Origin: Candidatus Coatesbacteria bacterium RBG_13_66_14
GTDB taxonomy: Bacteria > RBG-13-66-14
Assembly (NCBI GenBank): GCA_001774505.1
Contig: MFAF01000016.1
Location: 1-19,675 of the forward strand
Length of the DNA: 19,675 nt
Reading direction: 5' to 3'
In this document: positions 1 to 7,300 of the stretch, in pieces
Position numbering within the stretch: position 1 is the first letter of the stretch
How the letters are laid out: every line of letters begins with the position of its first letter
Notes under the pieces: generated by a model
What the model was told of the DNA's origin: nothing
What the model saw: the letters and a program-made list of their open reading frames with translations, nothing else
The model's database searches: none
Made by a program: the position numbers and the translations under genes

Positions 1-88
1 CAAGAAGACGCACCAGGGCAAGCTGGAGCTCACCAAGTACTGCCCGTGGGACCGTGAGCGGACGGTTCACCGCGAGGCCAAACCCTAG
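1..88 (+). CDS. rpmG: 50S ribosomal protein L33, C-terminal part
   Basis: The last 28 codons of L33, a small protein of the large ribosomal subunit near the E site, are read from base 2 to the TAG at 86-88. The visible residues include KLELTKYCPWDRERTVHREAK, the typical L33 C-terminus. In zinc-type L33 the second metal pair is CxxC (CPWC); here it is CPWD, so only the first cysteine of that pair is present and zinc binding is probably lost or altered. The N-terminal half lies outside the window, so the first cysteine pair cannot be judged. The order rpmG, tRNA-Trp, secE, nusG is the common bacterial arrangement, usually preceded by tuf. Confidence 0.93.
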   Translation, partial: KKTHQGKLELTKYCPWDRERTVHREAKP

Positions 89-184
89 CCCGCTCCCGGC
101 CCCGCCGCGGGTCGCGGTCAGCCGTCGGCGCGCCGACCGCCGCGGATGGTGCCGGGTCGTCCGACTGAAGCCGTCGTAAAAGAT

Positions 185-260
185 AGGCCAGTAGCTCTAA
201 TGGTAGAGCGGCGGACTCCAAATCCGCAAGTTGGGGGTTCGAGTCCCTCCTGGCCTGCCA
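185..260 (+). tRNA. tRNA-Trp (anticodon CCA)
   Basis: A full cloverleaf can be drawn. The acceptor stem 185-191 pairs with 250-256 over 7 bp, and the D stem GCTC 194-197 pairs with GAGC 206-209. The anticodon stem GCGGA 211-215 pairs with TCCGC 223-227 around the loop CTCCAAA, giving anticodon CCA at 218-220. The T stem 233-237 pairs with 245-249 (one G-U) around loop TTCGAGT. The discriminator base is G257, as in bacterial tRNA-Trp, and the CCA end (258-260) is encoded. The gene lies between rpmG and secE and is probably processed from the same transcript. Confidence 0.98.
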
Positions 261-308
261 CTCCGGACGCCGCCGATCGAGGTGGGTGTCCCCGCGCCCG
301 AGAGAGAT

Positions 309-500
309 ATGTTTGACAGGATAAAAAGGTTCATCCGCGAGACGAGGGTCGAGCTCTCCAAGGTCACCTGGCCCACGCGGCGGGAGGTCTTCTCCTCCAC
401 CCTGATCATCATCGCCATGAGCGCCTTTCTGGCCGTGCTCATCGGGGTGTTCGATTTCGGGATGTCCAAGCTCATAGACTGGATCCTGAGCCAACGCTGA
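309..500 (+). CDS. secE: preprotein translocase subunit SecE
   Basis: This is the small essential subunit of the SecYEG channel in the inner membrane, which clamps SecY. The 63-residue product is the single-membrane-span form of SecE. The amphipathic stretch FIRETRVELSKVTWPTRRE (about residues 8-26) carries the family signature around KVTWP. It is followed by one hydrophobic span (about 30-50, TLIIIAMSAFLAVLIGVF). The ATG at 309 is preceded by GAGAG. The frame stays open further upstream, but that would run into the tRNA, so 309 is the sensible start. The stop codon is 6 bases before nusG, the usual secE-nusG pairing. Confidence 0.95.
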   Translation: MFDRIKRFIRETRVELSKVTWPTRREVFSSTLIIIAMSAFLAVLIGVFDFGMSKLIDWILSQR

Positions 501-506
501 GCTGAT

Positions 507-1172
507 ATGACCGACGAGACCGAAAGACCGATCGAGGGGGACACCGCGCTCGAGGCGACCGAAGAGGCCGCCGTCGAGACCGGTCCGCGCACGCACACCG
601 CCGAGGGCAAGAAGCTCTTCTGGTACGCGGTTTACGTGTACTCGGGCCACGAGAAGAAGGTGCTGGGCAACCTGCGGCGCAGGATAGAGCTCTCCGACAT
701 CACCCGCCTCTTCGGAGAGGTCGTGGTGCCCTCGGAGGACGTGCTCGTCCAGCGTTCCGGTCGCAGCGCGAAGACGACGCGCCCCTACTTCCCGGGCTAC
801 GTCATCTTCCAGATGGTCGGCCGGGACCACGAGCTGGAGAAGGCCGACGACCGAGACTTCATCGAGGTGACCAACCTGGTCATCAGCACGCCGGGCGTGC
901 GGGGTTTCGTGGGCGGACGACGCGATCCCGCCCCCCTGGATTCGGACGAGGTGACGCGCATCCTCCACACCGAGGAGTCGAAGACCGAGCGGATCAAGGA
1001 CGTCCCCTTCTCCTCGGGCGACCAGGTGCGGATCACCGACGGGCCCTTCGCCAACTTCGACGGAATCGTCGAGGAAGTCATGGTGGACCGCCACAAGGTC
1101 CACGTAGCCGTCACGGTTTTCGGCCGGTCCACGCAGATCGAGATAGACATCGCCCACCTCGCAAAGACGTAG
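507..1172 (+). CDS. nusG: transcription termination/antitermination factor NusG
   Basis: NusG binds RNA polymerase across the DNA cleft and links it to Rho or to ribosomal protein S10. The 221-residue product has an acidic, probably disordered N-terminal extension of about 35 residues. The NGN domain follows (about 37-150: WYAVYVYSGHEKKVLGNLRRRI, then YFPGYVIFQM and VISTPGVRGFVGG). A KOW domain closes the protein (about 165-221: FSSGDQVRITDGPFANFDGIVEE). The family is usually about 175-200 residues, so the extension explains the extra length. The start is the ATG 6 bases after secE. The two genes are surely cotranscribed. Confidence 0.97.
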   Translation: MTDETERPIEGDTALEATEEAAVETGPRTHTAEGKKLFWYAVYVYSGHEKKVLGNLRRRIELSDITRLFGEVVVPSEDVLVQRSGRSAKTTRPYFPGYVIFQMVGRDHELEKADDRDFIEVTNLVISTPGVRGFVGGRRDPAPLDSDEVTRILHTEESKTERIKDVPFSSGDQVRITDGPFANFDGIVEEVMVDRHKVHVAVTVFGRSTQIEIDIAHLAKT

Positions 1173-1192
1173 GCTGGCCGTTGAAATTCTTA

Positions 1193-1272
1193 GGGGGTGT
1201 GTCTGGCATCCCCCAGCCGCCGGGGGCATCCCCGACGGGTCTCCGGGACGGCGTCTCTCGCGCCGCCGCCGG
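1193..1272 (+). promoter_or_regulatory. structured leader upstream of rplK, with alternative pairings
   Basis: The 163-base nusG-rplK gap contains several stems. GGGGGTG (1193-1199) can pair with CATCCCC at 1207-1213, with one G-U and a 7-nt loop. An identical CATCCCC at 1227-1233 is a second possible partner, so two mutually exclusive folds can be drawn. A further hairpin, CGGCG 1249-1253 with CGCCG 1261-1265, is flanked by CCGG on both sides (1243-1246 and 1269-1272). In E. coli, L1 represses the L11-L1 operon by binding a leader here. That this leader does the same is inference; no L1-site consensus was matched base by base. Confidence 0.4.
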
Positions 1273-1335
1273 GGCAAACGGGCTCGGACCATGGGGGACG
1301 CCCCGGGGTCGGGTCGAAACCTCAAGTGAAAAGGC

Positions 1336-1764
1336 ATGGCTAAGAAAAAGGTTCTGGCGGTGATCAAGCTCCAGTGTCCCGCCGGCGCGGCCACTCCGGC
1401 GCCGCCGGTCGGACCGGCGTTGGGCCAGTACGGCATCAACATCGGCGAGTTCTGCAAGGTCTTCAACTCCCAGACCGCCGATCAGGCCGGCCTGGTGATC
1501 CCCGCGTTGATCACCATCTACGCCGACCGGAGCTTCACCTTCGAGCTCAAGACCCCCCCCGCGGCCGTCTTGATCAAAAAATACGTGATGCTGGCCAAGG
1601 GTTCGGGCGAGCCGAACCGTGAGAAGGTGGGATCGCTCACCCAGGCCCAGCTTCGCAAGATCGCCGAGATCAAGATGCCCGACAGCAACTGCCACACTAT
1701 CGAGGCCTGCATGGAGATGGTGGCGGGTACGGCGCGGTCCATGGGGGTGACGATCGAGGGGTGA
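1336..1764 (+). CDS. rplK: 50S ribosomal protein L11
   Basis: L11 forms the base of the ribosomal stalk, binding 23S rRNA in the GTPase-associated centre. The 142 residues match the family length. The N-terminal domain has [43 protein letters not shown], with the conserved proline-rich [10 protein letters not shown] segment. The C-terminal RNA-binding domain ends [33 protein letters not shown]. Cysteines at two places (QCPAG, SNCHT) replace residues more often A/G or D in other L11 proteins, which looks harmless. The ATG at 1336 is preceded closely by AAAAGG. The gene is followed by rplA, the usual L11-L1 pair. Confidence 0.98.
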   Translation: MAKKKVLAVIKLQCPAGAATPAPPVGPALGQYGINIGEFCKVFNSQTADQAGLVIPALITIYADRSFTFELKTPPAAVLIKKYVMLAKGSGEPNREKVGSLTQAQLRKIAEIKMPDSNCHTIEACMEMVAGTARSMGVTIEG

Positions 1765-1772
1765 TTCCCCTT

Positions 1773-1800
1773 CGGGCGCGTACGGCGCGTACACCGCCCG
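1773..1800 (+). promoter_or_regulatory. hairpin between rplK and rplA
   Basis: CGGGCG (1773-1778) pairs with CGCCCG (1795-1800), and inside it GTAC 1780-1783 can pair with GTAC 1789-1792. The loop region also holds a tandem direct copy of GGCGCGTAC (1775-1783 and 1784-1792). There is no T-tract after it, so it is not an ordinary intrinsic terminator. It could tune translation of rplA or be a processing site; this is inference. Confidence 0.4.
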
Positions 1801-1856
1801 GGCCGAGACGACGATGCCGCGGACCCGACCCCTCGGAGTCCGCTCGAGGAGATCCA

Positions 1857-2561
1857 ATGCCCATCGGCAAGAGGATGCGGGAGATGCGGGGGAAGGTTCC
1901 CGAGGAACCTATCCTTCTACGGGACGCCCTGGCGCTGGTCAAACAGATGGCGGTCGAGAAGTTCGACGCCACCTGTGACATGGCGATCCGGTTGGGCGTT
2001 GACCCGCGCAAGGCCGAGGAGAACATCCGCGGTTCCTGCCCGGCTCCGGCCGGGTTGGGGCGCAAGGTCACGGTCCTGGCTTTCGTCGGCGGCGAGAAGC
2101 TGCAGGAGGCCAAGGACGCCGGCGCCGACATCATCGGCGACGAGGAGATCATAGAGAAAATCCAGAACGGCTGGCTCGAGTTCGACAAGGTCGTCGCCAC
2201 GCCGGATCAGATGAAATCTCTGGCCAAGCTGGGGCGGGTCCTGGGCCCGAAGAAGCTGATGCCCTCCCCCAAGGACGGCACGGTGTCCTTCGAGATAAGC
2301 CAGGCCATCGCTCTATTGAAAACCGGCCAGATAAACTTCCGCGTGGACAAGGCCGGCATAGTGCACGCCCAGGTCGGCAAGGTCTCCTTCGACGTGGACG
2401 CGCTCTACCGCAACGCGATGAGTCTGATGGAGACGCTCGTCCGCCTGCGGCCGGCATCGGTCAAGGGCCGGTACATAAAGAGTATCCACGTCTCGAGCAC
2501 CATGGGGCCCAGCGTGAAGGTAGACCCGAAGGTCGTCGTGGACGAGACACGCGTGGCTTAA
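1857..2561 (+). CDS. rplA: 50S ribosomal protein L1
   Basis: L1 forms the L1 stalk that moves deacylated tRNA out of the E site, and in many bacteria it represses its own operon. The 234 residues match the family. Recognisable blocks are DMAIRLGVDPRKAEENIRG (about 43-61), GADIIGDEEIIEKIQNGWLEFDKVVATPDQM, GRVLGPKKLMPSPKDGTV and the C-terminal RYIKSIHVSSTMGPSVKVD. The usual LPHGTGK segment reads APAGLGRK here, a local divergence. The frame is open upstream to a GTG overlapping the rplK stop, but AGGAGA lies just before the ATG at 1857 and the protein then starts where L1 normally does. The gap from rplK is 92 bases. Confidence 0.96.
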   Translation: MPIGKRMREMRGKVPEEPILLRDALALVKQMAVEKFDATCDMAIRLGVDPRKAEENIRGSCPAPAGLGRKVTVLAFVGGEKLQEAKDAGADIIGDEEIIEKIQNGWLEFDKVVATPDQMKSLAKLGRVLGPKKLMPSPKDGTVSFEISQAIALLKTGQINFRVDKAGIVHAQVGKVSFDVDALYRNAMSLMETLVRLRPASVKGRYIKSIHVSSTMGPSVKVDPKVVVDETRVA

Positions 2562-2580
2562 AACAAGGTTTGGCAGAGGC

Positions 2581-2644
2581 GTAGGGGCGGGGCTTAAGCG
2601 CCGGCGGGTGACCGCAGAGGACTCGTCCTACGGGTCGCCCCTAC
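2581..2644 (+). promoter_or_regulatory. candidate structured leader of the rplJ-rplL unit
   Basis: A perfect 9-bp stem, GTAGGGGCG (2581-2589) with CGCCCCTAC (2636-2644), closes a region holding smaller hairpins. One is GCGG-GTGA-CCGC (2604-2615), with a GNRA-type tetraloop. Another is AGGA-CTCG-TCCT (2618-2629). A third possible stem uses GGC 2591-2593 with GCC 2600-2602. The place, directly upstream of rplJ, is where L10 or L10-L12 complexes bind the leader in other bacteria. The outer arms could instead be a dispersed genomic repeat that happens to sit here. Fold and role are inferred. Confidence 0.4.
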
Positions 2645-2666
2645 ACCATCCAAATGAGGAGTGCAG

Positions 2667-3182
2667 GTGACCCGCGAGGAGAAGAGAACCGTCGTTGCCG
2701 AGCTGACCCAGACGCTCTCGGCGGCCGACTGCGCCCTCTTCGTCAACATGATCGGCCAGACCGTGGCCGAGACGACGGAGCTGCGGAGGCGGGTGCGCGG
2801 CAGCGACTCAAGTTTGCGACAGGTCAAGAACACGTTGACCAGGCTGGCCCTGACCGAGCTCGGGCGCGAGGCGGCCCTTCACCTCCTGGACGGACCCACG
2901 GCGTTGGCCACGACGGCGCACCCCGTCGAGCTGTCCCGGGCGCTGGTCGCTTTCACCAAGGATTACGAGGACAAGCTCCAGATCCGGGGCGGCTGGCTCT
3001 TCGACAAGATACTCGACTCCCAGGGTGTCGTGGAGCTGTCCAAGTGCCCGCCCATGCCCGAGATGCGCGCCAGGACCCTGGGGCTCTTTACGGCGCCCAT
3101 GGCGAATTTCCTCAGCCTTTTGAGCCAGGTTCCCGCCAAGTTCGTGCGCGTGCTCGCGGCCAAGGCCGCCCGGGAGGGTTAA
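2667..3182 (+). CDS. rplJ: 50S ribosomal protein L10
   Basis: L10 anchors L7/L12 dimers to the ribosomal stalk base beside L11. The start chosen is GTG at 2667, five bases after AGGAG. A GTG two codons upstream (2661) overlaps that ribosome-binding site and is less likely. From 2667 the protein is 171 residues and begins TREEKRTVVAELTQTL, as L10 proteins do. Family features are AETTELRRRVRGSDSSLRQVKNTLTRLAL (about 35-63) and a C-terminal helix PAKFVRVLAAKAAREG, where L7/L12 N-terminal domains dock. The gene is followed, after an unusual 174-base gap with tandem repeats, by rplL. Confidence 0.95.
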   Translation: MTREEKRTVVAELTQTLSAADCALFVNMIGQTVAETTELRRRVRGSDSSLRQVKNTLTRLALTELGREAALHLLDGPTALATTAHPVELSRALVAFTKDYEDKLQIRGGWLFDKILDSQGVVELSKCPPMPEMRARTLGLFTAPMANFLSLLSQVPAKFVRVLAAKAAREG

Positions 3183-3230
3183 AGGGACGAAGTTGCGCCC
3201 TGGTTGAGATCGTGCCGGATGGTGAAAAAC

Positions 3231-3330
3231 GAAGTAACGCGAAGCGAAACGAAGTGACGCGAAGCGAAACGAAGTAACGCGAAGCGAAACGAAGTAACGC
3301 GAAGCGAAACGAAGTGACTCGAAGCGAAAC
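3231..3330 (+). repeat. five tandem copies of a 20-bp unit upstream of rplL
   Basis: The unit GAAGTAACGCGAAGCGAAAC occurs head to tail at 3231, 3251, 3271, 3291 and 3311. Copies 2 and 5 have GTG for GTA at the same place, and copy 5 also has CTC for CGC; otherwise the copies are identical. The array ends 26 bases before the rplL ATG. Its last bases form AAGCG-AAA-CGCTT followed by TTATTTT (3322-3341), a weak terminator-like hairpin. The array is purine-rich and has no sensible reading frame of its own, since it also reads as low-complexity peptide on the other strand. Confidence 0.97.
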
Positions 3331-3356
3331 GCTTTTATTTTGCGAAGGAGCGAAAG

Positions 3357-3734
3357 ATGAAGAAAGAGGAAATCAAAGAGGCCCTGGGCAAGATGACCGT
3401 CGTTGAGCTTGCCGAGCTGGTCAAGGAGCTCGAACAGGAGTGGGGCGTCACCGCCGCCGCTCCCGTCGCCGTTGCGGCCGCTTCGGGCGCCGCGGCCGGC
3501 GCGGCCGACACCGAGGAGGAGAAGACCGAGTTCAACGTCATCCTCTCCAGCTTCGGCGACAAGAAGATCCAGGTCATCAAGGAGATTCGGGCGATAACCG
3601 GCCTCGGTCTCCAGGCGGCCAAGGAGCTCGTGGAGGGCGTACCCTCGACGGTCAAGGAGGGTGTCGAGAAGGAAGAGGCCGTCAAGATCAAGGAACAGAT
3701 CGAGGGTGCCGGGGGCATCGTCGAGATCAAGTAA
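3357..3734 (+). CDS. rplL: 50S ribosomal protein L7/L12
   Basis: This is the multi-copy stalk protein that recruits and activates translation GTPases. The 125-residue product has the standard layout. An N-terminal dimerisation helix (about 1-33, [29 protein letters not shown]) is followed by an alanine-rich hinge (about 34-51, [18 protein letters not shown]). The C-terminal factor-binding domain (about 56-125) contains [40 protein letters not shown]. The ATG follows a GAAGGAG ribosome-binding site. The strong site and the A-rich repeat upstream fit the need to make several L7/L12 per L10, but that link is inference. Confidence 0.98.
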   Translation: MKKEEIKEALGKMTVVELAELVKELEQEWGVTAAAPVAVAAASGAAAGAADTEEEKTEFNVILSSFGDKKIQVIKEIRAITGLGLQAAKELVEGVPSTVKEGVEKEEAVKIKEQIEGAGGIVEIK

Positions 3735-3747
3735 CGGTCGGAGGTCG

Positions 3748-3773
3748 GGCGCGCCCGGTTCTTCGGGCGCGCC
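3748..3773 (+). terminator. strong hairpin after rplL (terminator or attenuator)
   Basis: GGCGCGCCCG (3748-3757) pairs perfectly with CGGGCGCGCC (3764-3773) around the loop GTTCTT. It lies 14 bases after the rplL stop. Only a short pyrimidine stretch (TTCT) follows, so termination is likely partial. In E. coli the same place holds an attenuator and RNase III site that lowers rpoBC expression relative to rplJL; an equivalent role is inferred. Confidence 0.65.
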
Positions 3774-3821
3774 TTCTGGCCGTTGCATGCCTTATTTTTG
3801 AACGCAAGAGTTTATAAAACC

Positions 3822-3849
3822 TTCACTTATAATTTCAGGCACGGATAAT
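3822..3849 (+). promoter_or_regulatory. possible upstream promoter in the rplL-rpoB gap
   Basis: TTCACT (3822-3827), a 16-bp spacer and GATAAT (3844-3849) form a fair sigma-70 type promoter inside an AT-rich island that contrasts sharply with its surroundings. A second TATAAT at 3828-3833 lacks a well-placed -35 box. Confidence 0.35.
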
Positions 3850-3854
3850 GCTAA

Positions 3855-3888
3855 AAATCTGGTCAAACGGACCAGATTTGTGTATAAT
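3855..3888 (+). promoter_or_regulatory. rpoB promoter with an inverted repeat spanning its -35 region
   Basis: The -10 box is a perfect TATAAT at 3883-3888. TGGTCA (3860-3865), 17 bp upstream, is a 4-of-6 match to the -35 consensus. AAATCTGGTC (3855-3864) and GACCAGATTT (3870-3879) form a perfect 10-bp inverted repeat with a 5-base centre, covering the -35 and most of the spacer. Such placement fits an operator at which a dimeric regulator would block polymerase. If transcribed from the upstream promoter, it would also form a stem-loop. Transcription from 3883-3888 would start near 3895, leaving a leader of about 420 nt. Confidence 0.65.
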
Positions 3889-4094
3889 ACACCGCTTGTG
3901 CGGAAGGGGAATCCCGACTAGGGCCCGCGAACCGAGCGCAGAGATCTATGCCCCCGGCGAAACTCCGGTAATGTTTCGGCACGAACACGGCTGATGGTAA
4001 AAGCGGGCCGATTGGGGATTTATGCTTAACGGGGGATGGCCGGCGAGCCATGCCACCGCCTTGGGTCGAATCCATCGGGCTGACTGAACACCGC

Positions 4095-4136
4095 CAGGCC
4101 CCGGGACGTGCGACGCAAGCCGCATCCGGGGCTCTG
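4095..4136 (+). promoter_or_regulatory. strong stem-loop in the rpoB leader
   Basis: GCCCCGG (4098-4104) pairs with CCGGGGC (4126-4132). It is extended outward by CAG/CTG (4095-4097 and 4134-4136, one bulged T) and inward by GTGCG/CGCAT (4108-4112 and 4121-4125, one G-U) around an 8-base loop. A smaller hairpin, ACAGGG/CCCTGT, follows at 4167-4188. No T-tract follows either, so these look like leader structure and not terminators. The rest of the 3735-4314 gap shows no gene. Confidence 0.45.
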
Positions 4137-4218
4137 GGTTTACGCCCGCCTTCCGTGCGCCTTCCTACAGGGTCCGAGTAGTCCCTGTCCCTCACCCGCG
4201 CTCCACCAGTGGTTACAA

Positions 4219-4299
4219 ACCGAGCGAACCGAGCGAAGCGAGCTACGCCCCCGGCGAACCGAGCTATGCGAAGCAAACCGAGCTACGCCTCTAGCGAAT
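4219..4299 (+). repeat. degenerate ~20-bp repeats directly upstream of rpoB
   Basis: CGAGCT recurs at 4239, 4260 and 4279 (steps of 21 and 19 bases), each followed by TAYGC and a purine-rich tail such as GCGAACC or GAAGCAAACC. CCGAGCGAACCGAGCGAAGC precedes them. A related piece (TATGCCCCCGGCGAAAC) occurs earlier at about 3947-3963. The middle copy, CGAGCTATGCGAAGCAAAC, closely resembles the unit upstream of rplL, so both arrays probably belong to one repeat family. The array ends about 16 bases before the rpoB ATG. Confidence 0.7.
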
Positions 4300-4314
4300 A
4301 ACTTGGGAGAGCCC

Positions 4315-7300
4315 ATGCCCGAGAAGACCCCGGCCCGTGCGACCGACGGTAAGTCTGCGTCCAAAGGGTCCCCCTCGACCGTAGGCGCAGAGCGACCGAA
4401 GGGAAAAGCTTACCACGGAAAAAAGGGTAAGTACCCACGCACCCACCGCACATCCTACGCCAAGCTCCCCATCGCCATGGAGCTGCCCAACCTTTTGCAG
4501 GTGCAGCGCGACAGCTTCAACAACTTCCTGCAGCAGGGCGTCCCGGCGTCCAAACGCTTCCGTCAGGGCCTGCAGTACGCCTTCGAGCGCGTGTTCCCCA
4601 TCGAGGATCCCTCCGGCGTCTTCCGCCTCGAGTTCGTGCGCTACAAGCTCGACCTGCCCAAGTACGAGGTCGAGGAGTGCAAGGACCGGGACATGACCTA
4701 CGGGGCTCCACTGAAGGTCACCTTCCGCCTCGACGTGTACTCGGTTGACCGCAAACGCAAAGAGGACCGCCAGCTCATTGACAAGCGGGAGGAGACGCTC
4801 TACCTGGGCGAGCTGCCGATGATGACCGACTCCGGCACGTTCATCATCAACGGCGCGGAGCGGGTCGTGGTCAGCCAGCTCCACCGCTCACCCGGCGTCT
4901 TCTTCAAGGAGGACCAGCAGCCCGGGGGACGCAAGCTTTACTCCTCCAGGATCATCCCCGTCCGCGGCTCGTGGCTGGACTTCTCCATAGACGCCAACGA
5001 CGTGATGTACCTCTCCATTGACCGCAAGCGCAAGATGCTCATCACCACCTTCCTGCGGGCGCTGGGCTACGCGTCGAACGCGGAAATCCTGGCGATTTAC
5101 GCCTCGGGCGACCCCATCCCCATCAGGGACTCCAAGCGGATCGTCGGTGGCGCCCTGGCCACCAAAATCTTCGATCCCCAATCCAAGAACCCCGACGACG
5201 TGCTGTTCGAGTACGGGACGCGGATTGACGAAGATGTCTACCGGACCCTGGCCGAGGTGGGGGTCCGCCACGTCCGTCTGCTGCCCGACCTGGTGCCGAT
5301 CACCGACAGCGCGCGGCTCCTGGGAGCCATCTCCCTCGAGGACGTCATTGACATGAGCTCCGGCGAGCTCATGGTCGAGGCCGACCGCGAGATCACCCCG
5401 GAGATATTCACCCAGCTCGCCGATGCGGGCATCGAGGCGGTAAGGGTCATCCCCGAGCCGGACACCATTTGGTTCTCCGTCATCCGCAACACCCTGGAGA
5501 AGGACTCCATGCCCTCCAAGGTGGAGTCGGCCCTGCGCGTATACACCCTGCTGCGCCCCGGGGAGCCGCCCAACACCGAGGCGGCGGTGAAGTTTTTCAA
5601 CACCCTGTTCTTCAACGTGCGCCGCTACGACCTGGGCAACGTGGGCCGCAAGAAGCTCAACGACAAGCTGAAGATGAGCCTGCCCCTGGAAGAGCACCGC
5701 CTCGACCGGGACGACATCATCGAGACCTGCCGCTACCTGTTGAAGCTGCGGGGCGGGGATTCGTCCGCATCCACGGACGACATTGACCACCTGGGGAACC
5801 GGATAGTGCTCAGCGTGGGCGAGCTCCTGGAGGACGTATGCCACGTGGGCATCGCCCGCCTGGAGCGCGTGGCCCGAGACCGCATGGCCGTCCAGGAACC
5901 GGGCCGGTGCATGCCCAGTGACCTCATCAACTCCAAGCCGCTCACGGGGGCCATAAAGGAGTTCTTCGGCTCCTCGGCCCTGTCGCAGTTCATGGACCAG
6001 GTCAATCCGCTTTCAGAGCTGACTCACAAGAGGCGTGTTTCGGCTCTGGGCCCCGGCGGCCTCTCGCGCGACCGCGCCACCTTCGAGGTGCGCGACGTCC
6101 ACTACACCCACTACGGGCGCCTGTGCCCCATCGAGACCCCGGAGGGGCCGAACATCGGCTTGATCAGCTCCCTTTCCACCTACGCCCGCATCAACTCCTT
6201 CGGCCTCATCGAGACCCCCTACCGGCGCGTGGTGAACGGGGATGTGGGCAACGAGATAGAGTACCTCTCGGCGGACGAGGAGGAGAACCTGATCGTCGCC
6301 CAGGCCAACGTGAAGGTGGACAAGGAGGGGCGGATCACGGACAGCCTGGTCCTCGCCCGTTTCCAGAGCGAGTTCATCCGCGTCAAGCCCACCGAGGTCA
6401 CCTACATGGACGTGAGCCCGAAGCAGGTGATCAGCATCTCCACCTCCCTCATCCCCTTCCTGGAGCACGACGACGCCAACCGGGCCCTGATGGGCTCCAA
6501 CATGCAGCGCCAGGCGGTGCCCCTCATGACCACCGAGCCCCCATTGGTCGGCACCGGCGTGGAGGAGATCGCCGCCCGGGACTCGGGGGTCCTGATCATT
6601 GCCCGGCGACCCGGAGCCGTGGCCTACGTCTGTGCCACCCGGATCGAGGTCGAGACCAAGGACGTGGACGAGTACACCGGACTTTTCGAGCGCGATGTGT
6701 ACGAGCTAAAGCGCTACGTGCGCTCGAACCAGGACACCTGCATCAACCAGAAGCCCATCGTATCCACGGGCCAGAAGGTGAAGGTGGGGGACGTGCTGGC
6801 CGACGGCCAGGCCACGGCCGGCGGTGAGCTGGGCCTGGGGTGCAACGTCCTGGTAGCCTTCATCCCCTGGTACGGCTACAACTACGAGGACGCCATCATC
6901 ATCTCCGAGGAGCTGGTGCAGAACGACAACTTCACCTCCATCCACATCGAGGAGTACGAGATAGAGTGCCGGGAGACCAACCTCGGCCGCGAGGAGATCA
7001 CCGCGGACATCCCCAACGTCTCGGCCGACAGCCTGCGCAACCTGGACGAAGGGGGGATCATCCGCGTCGGCGCCAGCGTGAAGCCCGGCGACATCCTCGT
7101 CGGCAAGGTCGCCCCCAAGGGCGAGACCGAGCTGACCCCCGAGGAGAGCCTGCTGCGGGCCATCTTCGGCGAGAAGGCCAAGGACGTCCGCGACGCCTCC
7201 CTCAAGGCGCCTCCCGGGCTGGAGGGCAAGATAATCGGCGTCAAGACCTTCTCCCGAAAATCCAAAGAACGCTCGGACCACCTCACCGAGAACGAGCTCG

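Noticed and set aside
124..137. Palindrome GTCGGCGCGCCGAC between rpmG and tRNA-Trp as a terminator
   Set aside because: No T-tract follows, and such GC palindromes arise easily in this composition; it may simply be a processing stem.
231..308. SecE start inside the tRNA-Trp gene
   Set aside because: The added 26 residues derive from the tRNA T-arm and spacer; the ATG at 309 gives a normal SecE.
3231..3330. CRISPR array
   Set aside because: The 20-bp units are directly adjacent, with no unique spacers. The same holds for the 32-bp array at 15531-15785, whose intervening parts are related to each other and contain T-runs.
4108..4314. Upstream extension of rpoB by 69 codons
   Set aside because: The extra residues come from hairpin and repeat sequence, have no similarity to RpoB, and a ribosome-binding site precedes the ATG at 4315.
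5968..6060. Rifampicin-resistance substitution in RpoB
   Set aside because: All main positions of the cluster (Q558, D561, H571, S576 here) are the sensitive-type residues.
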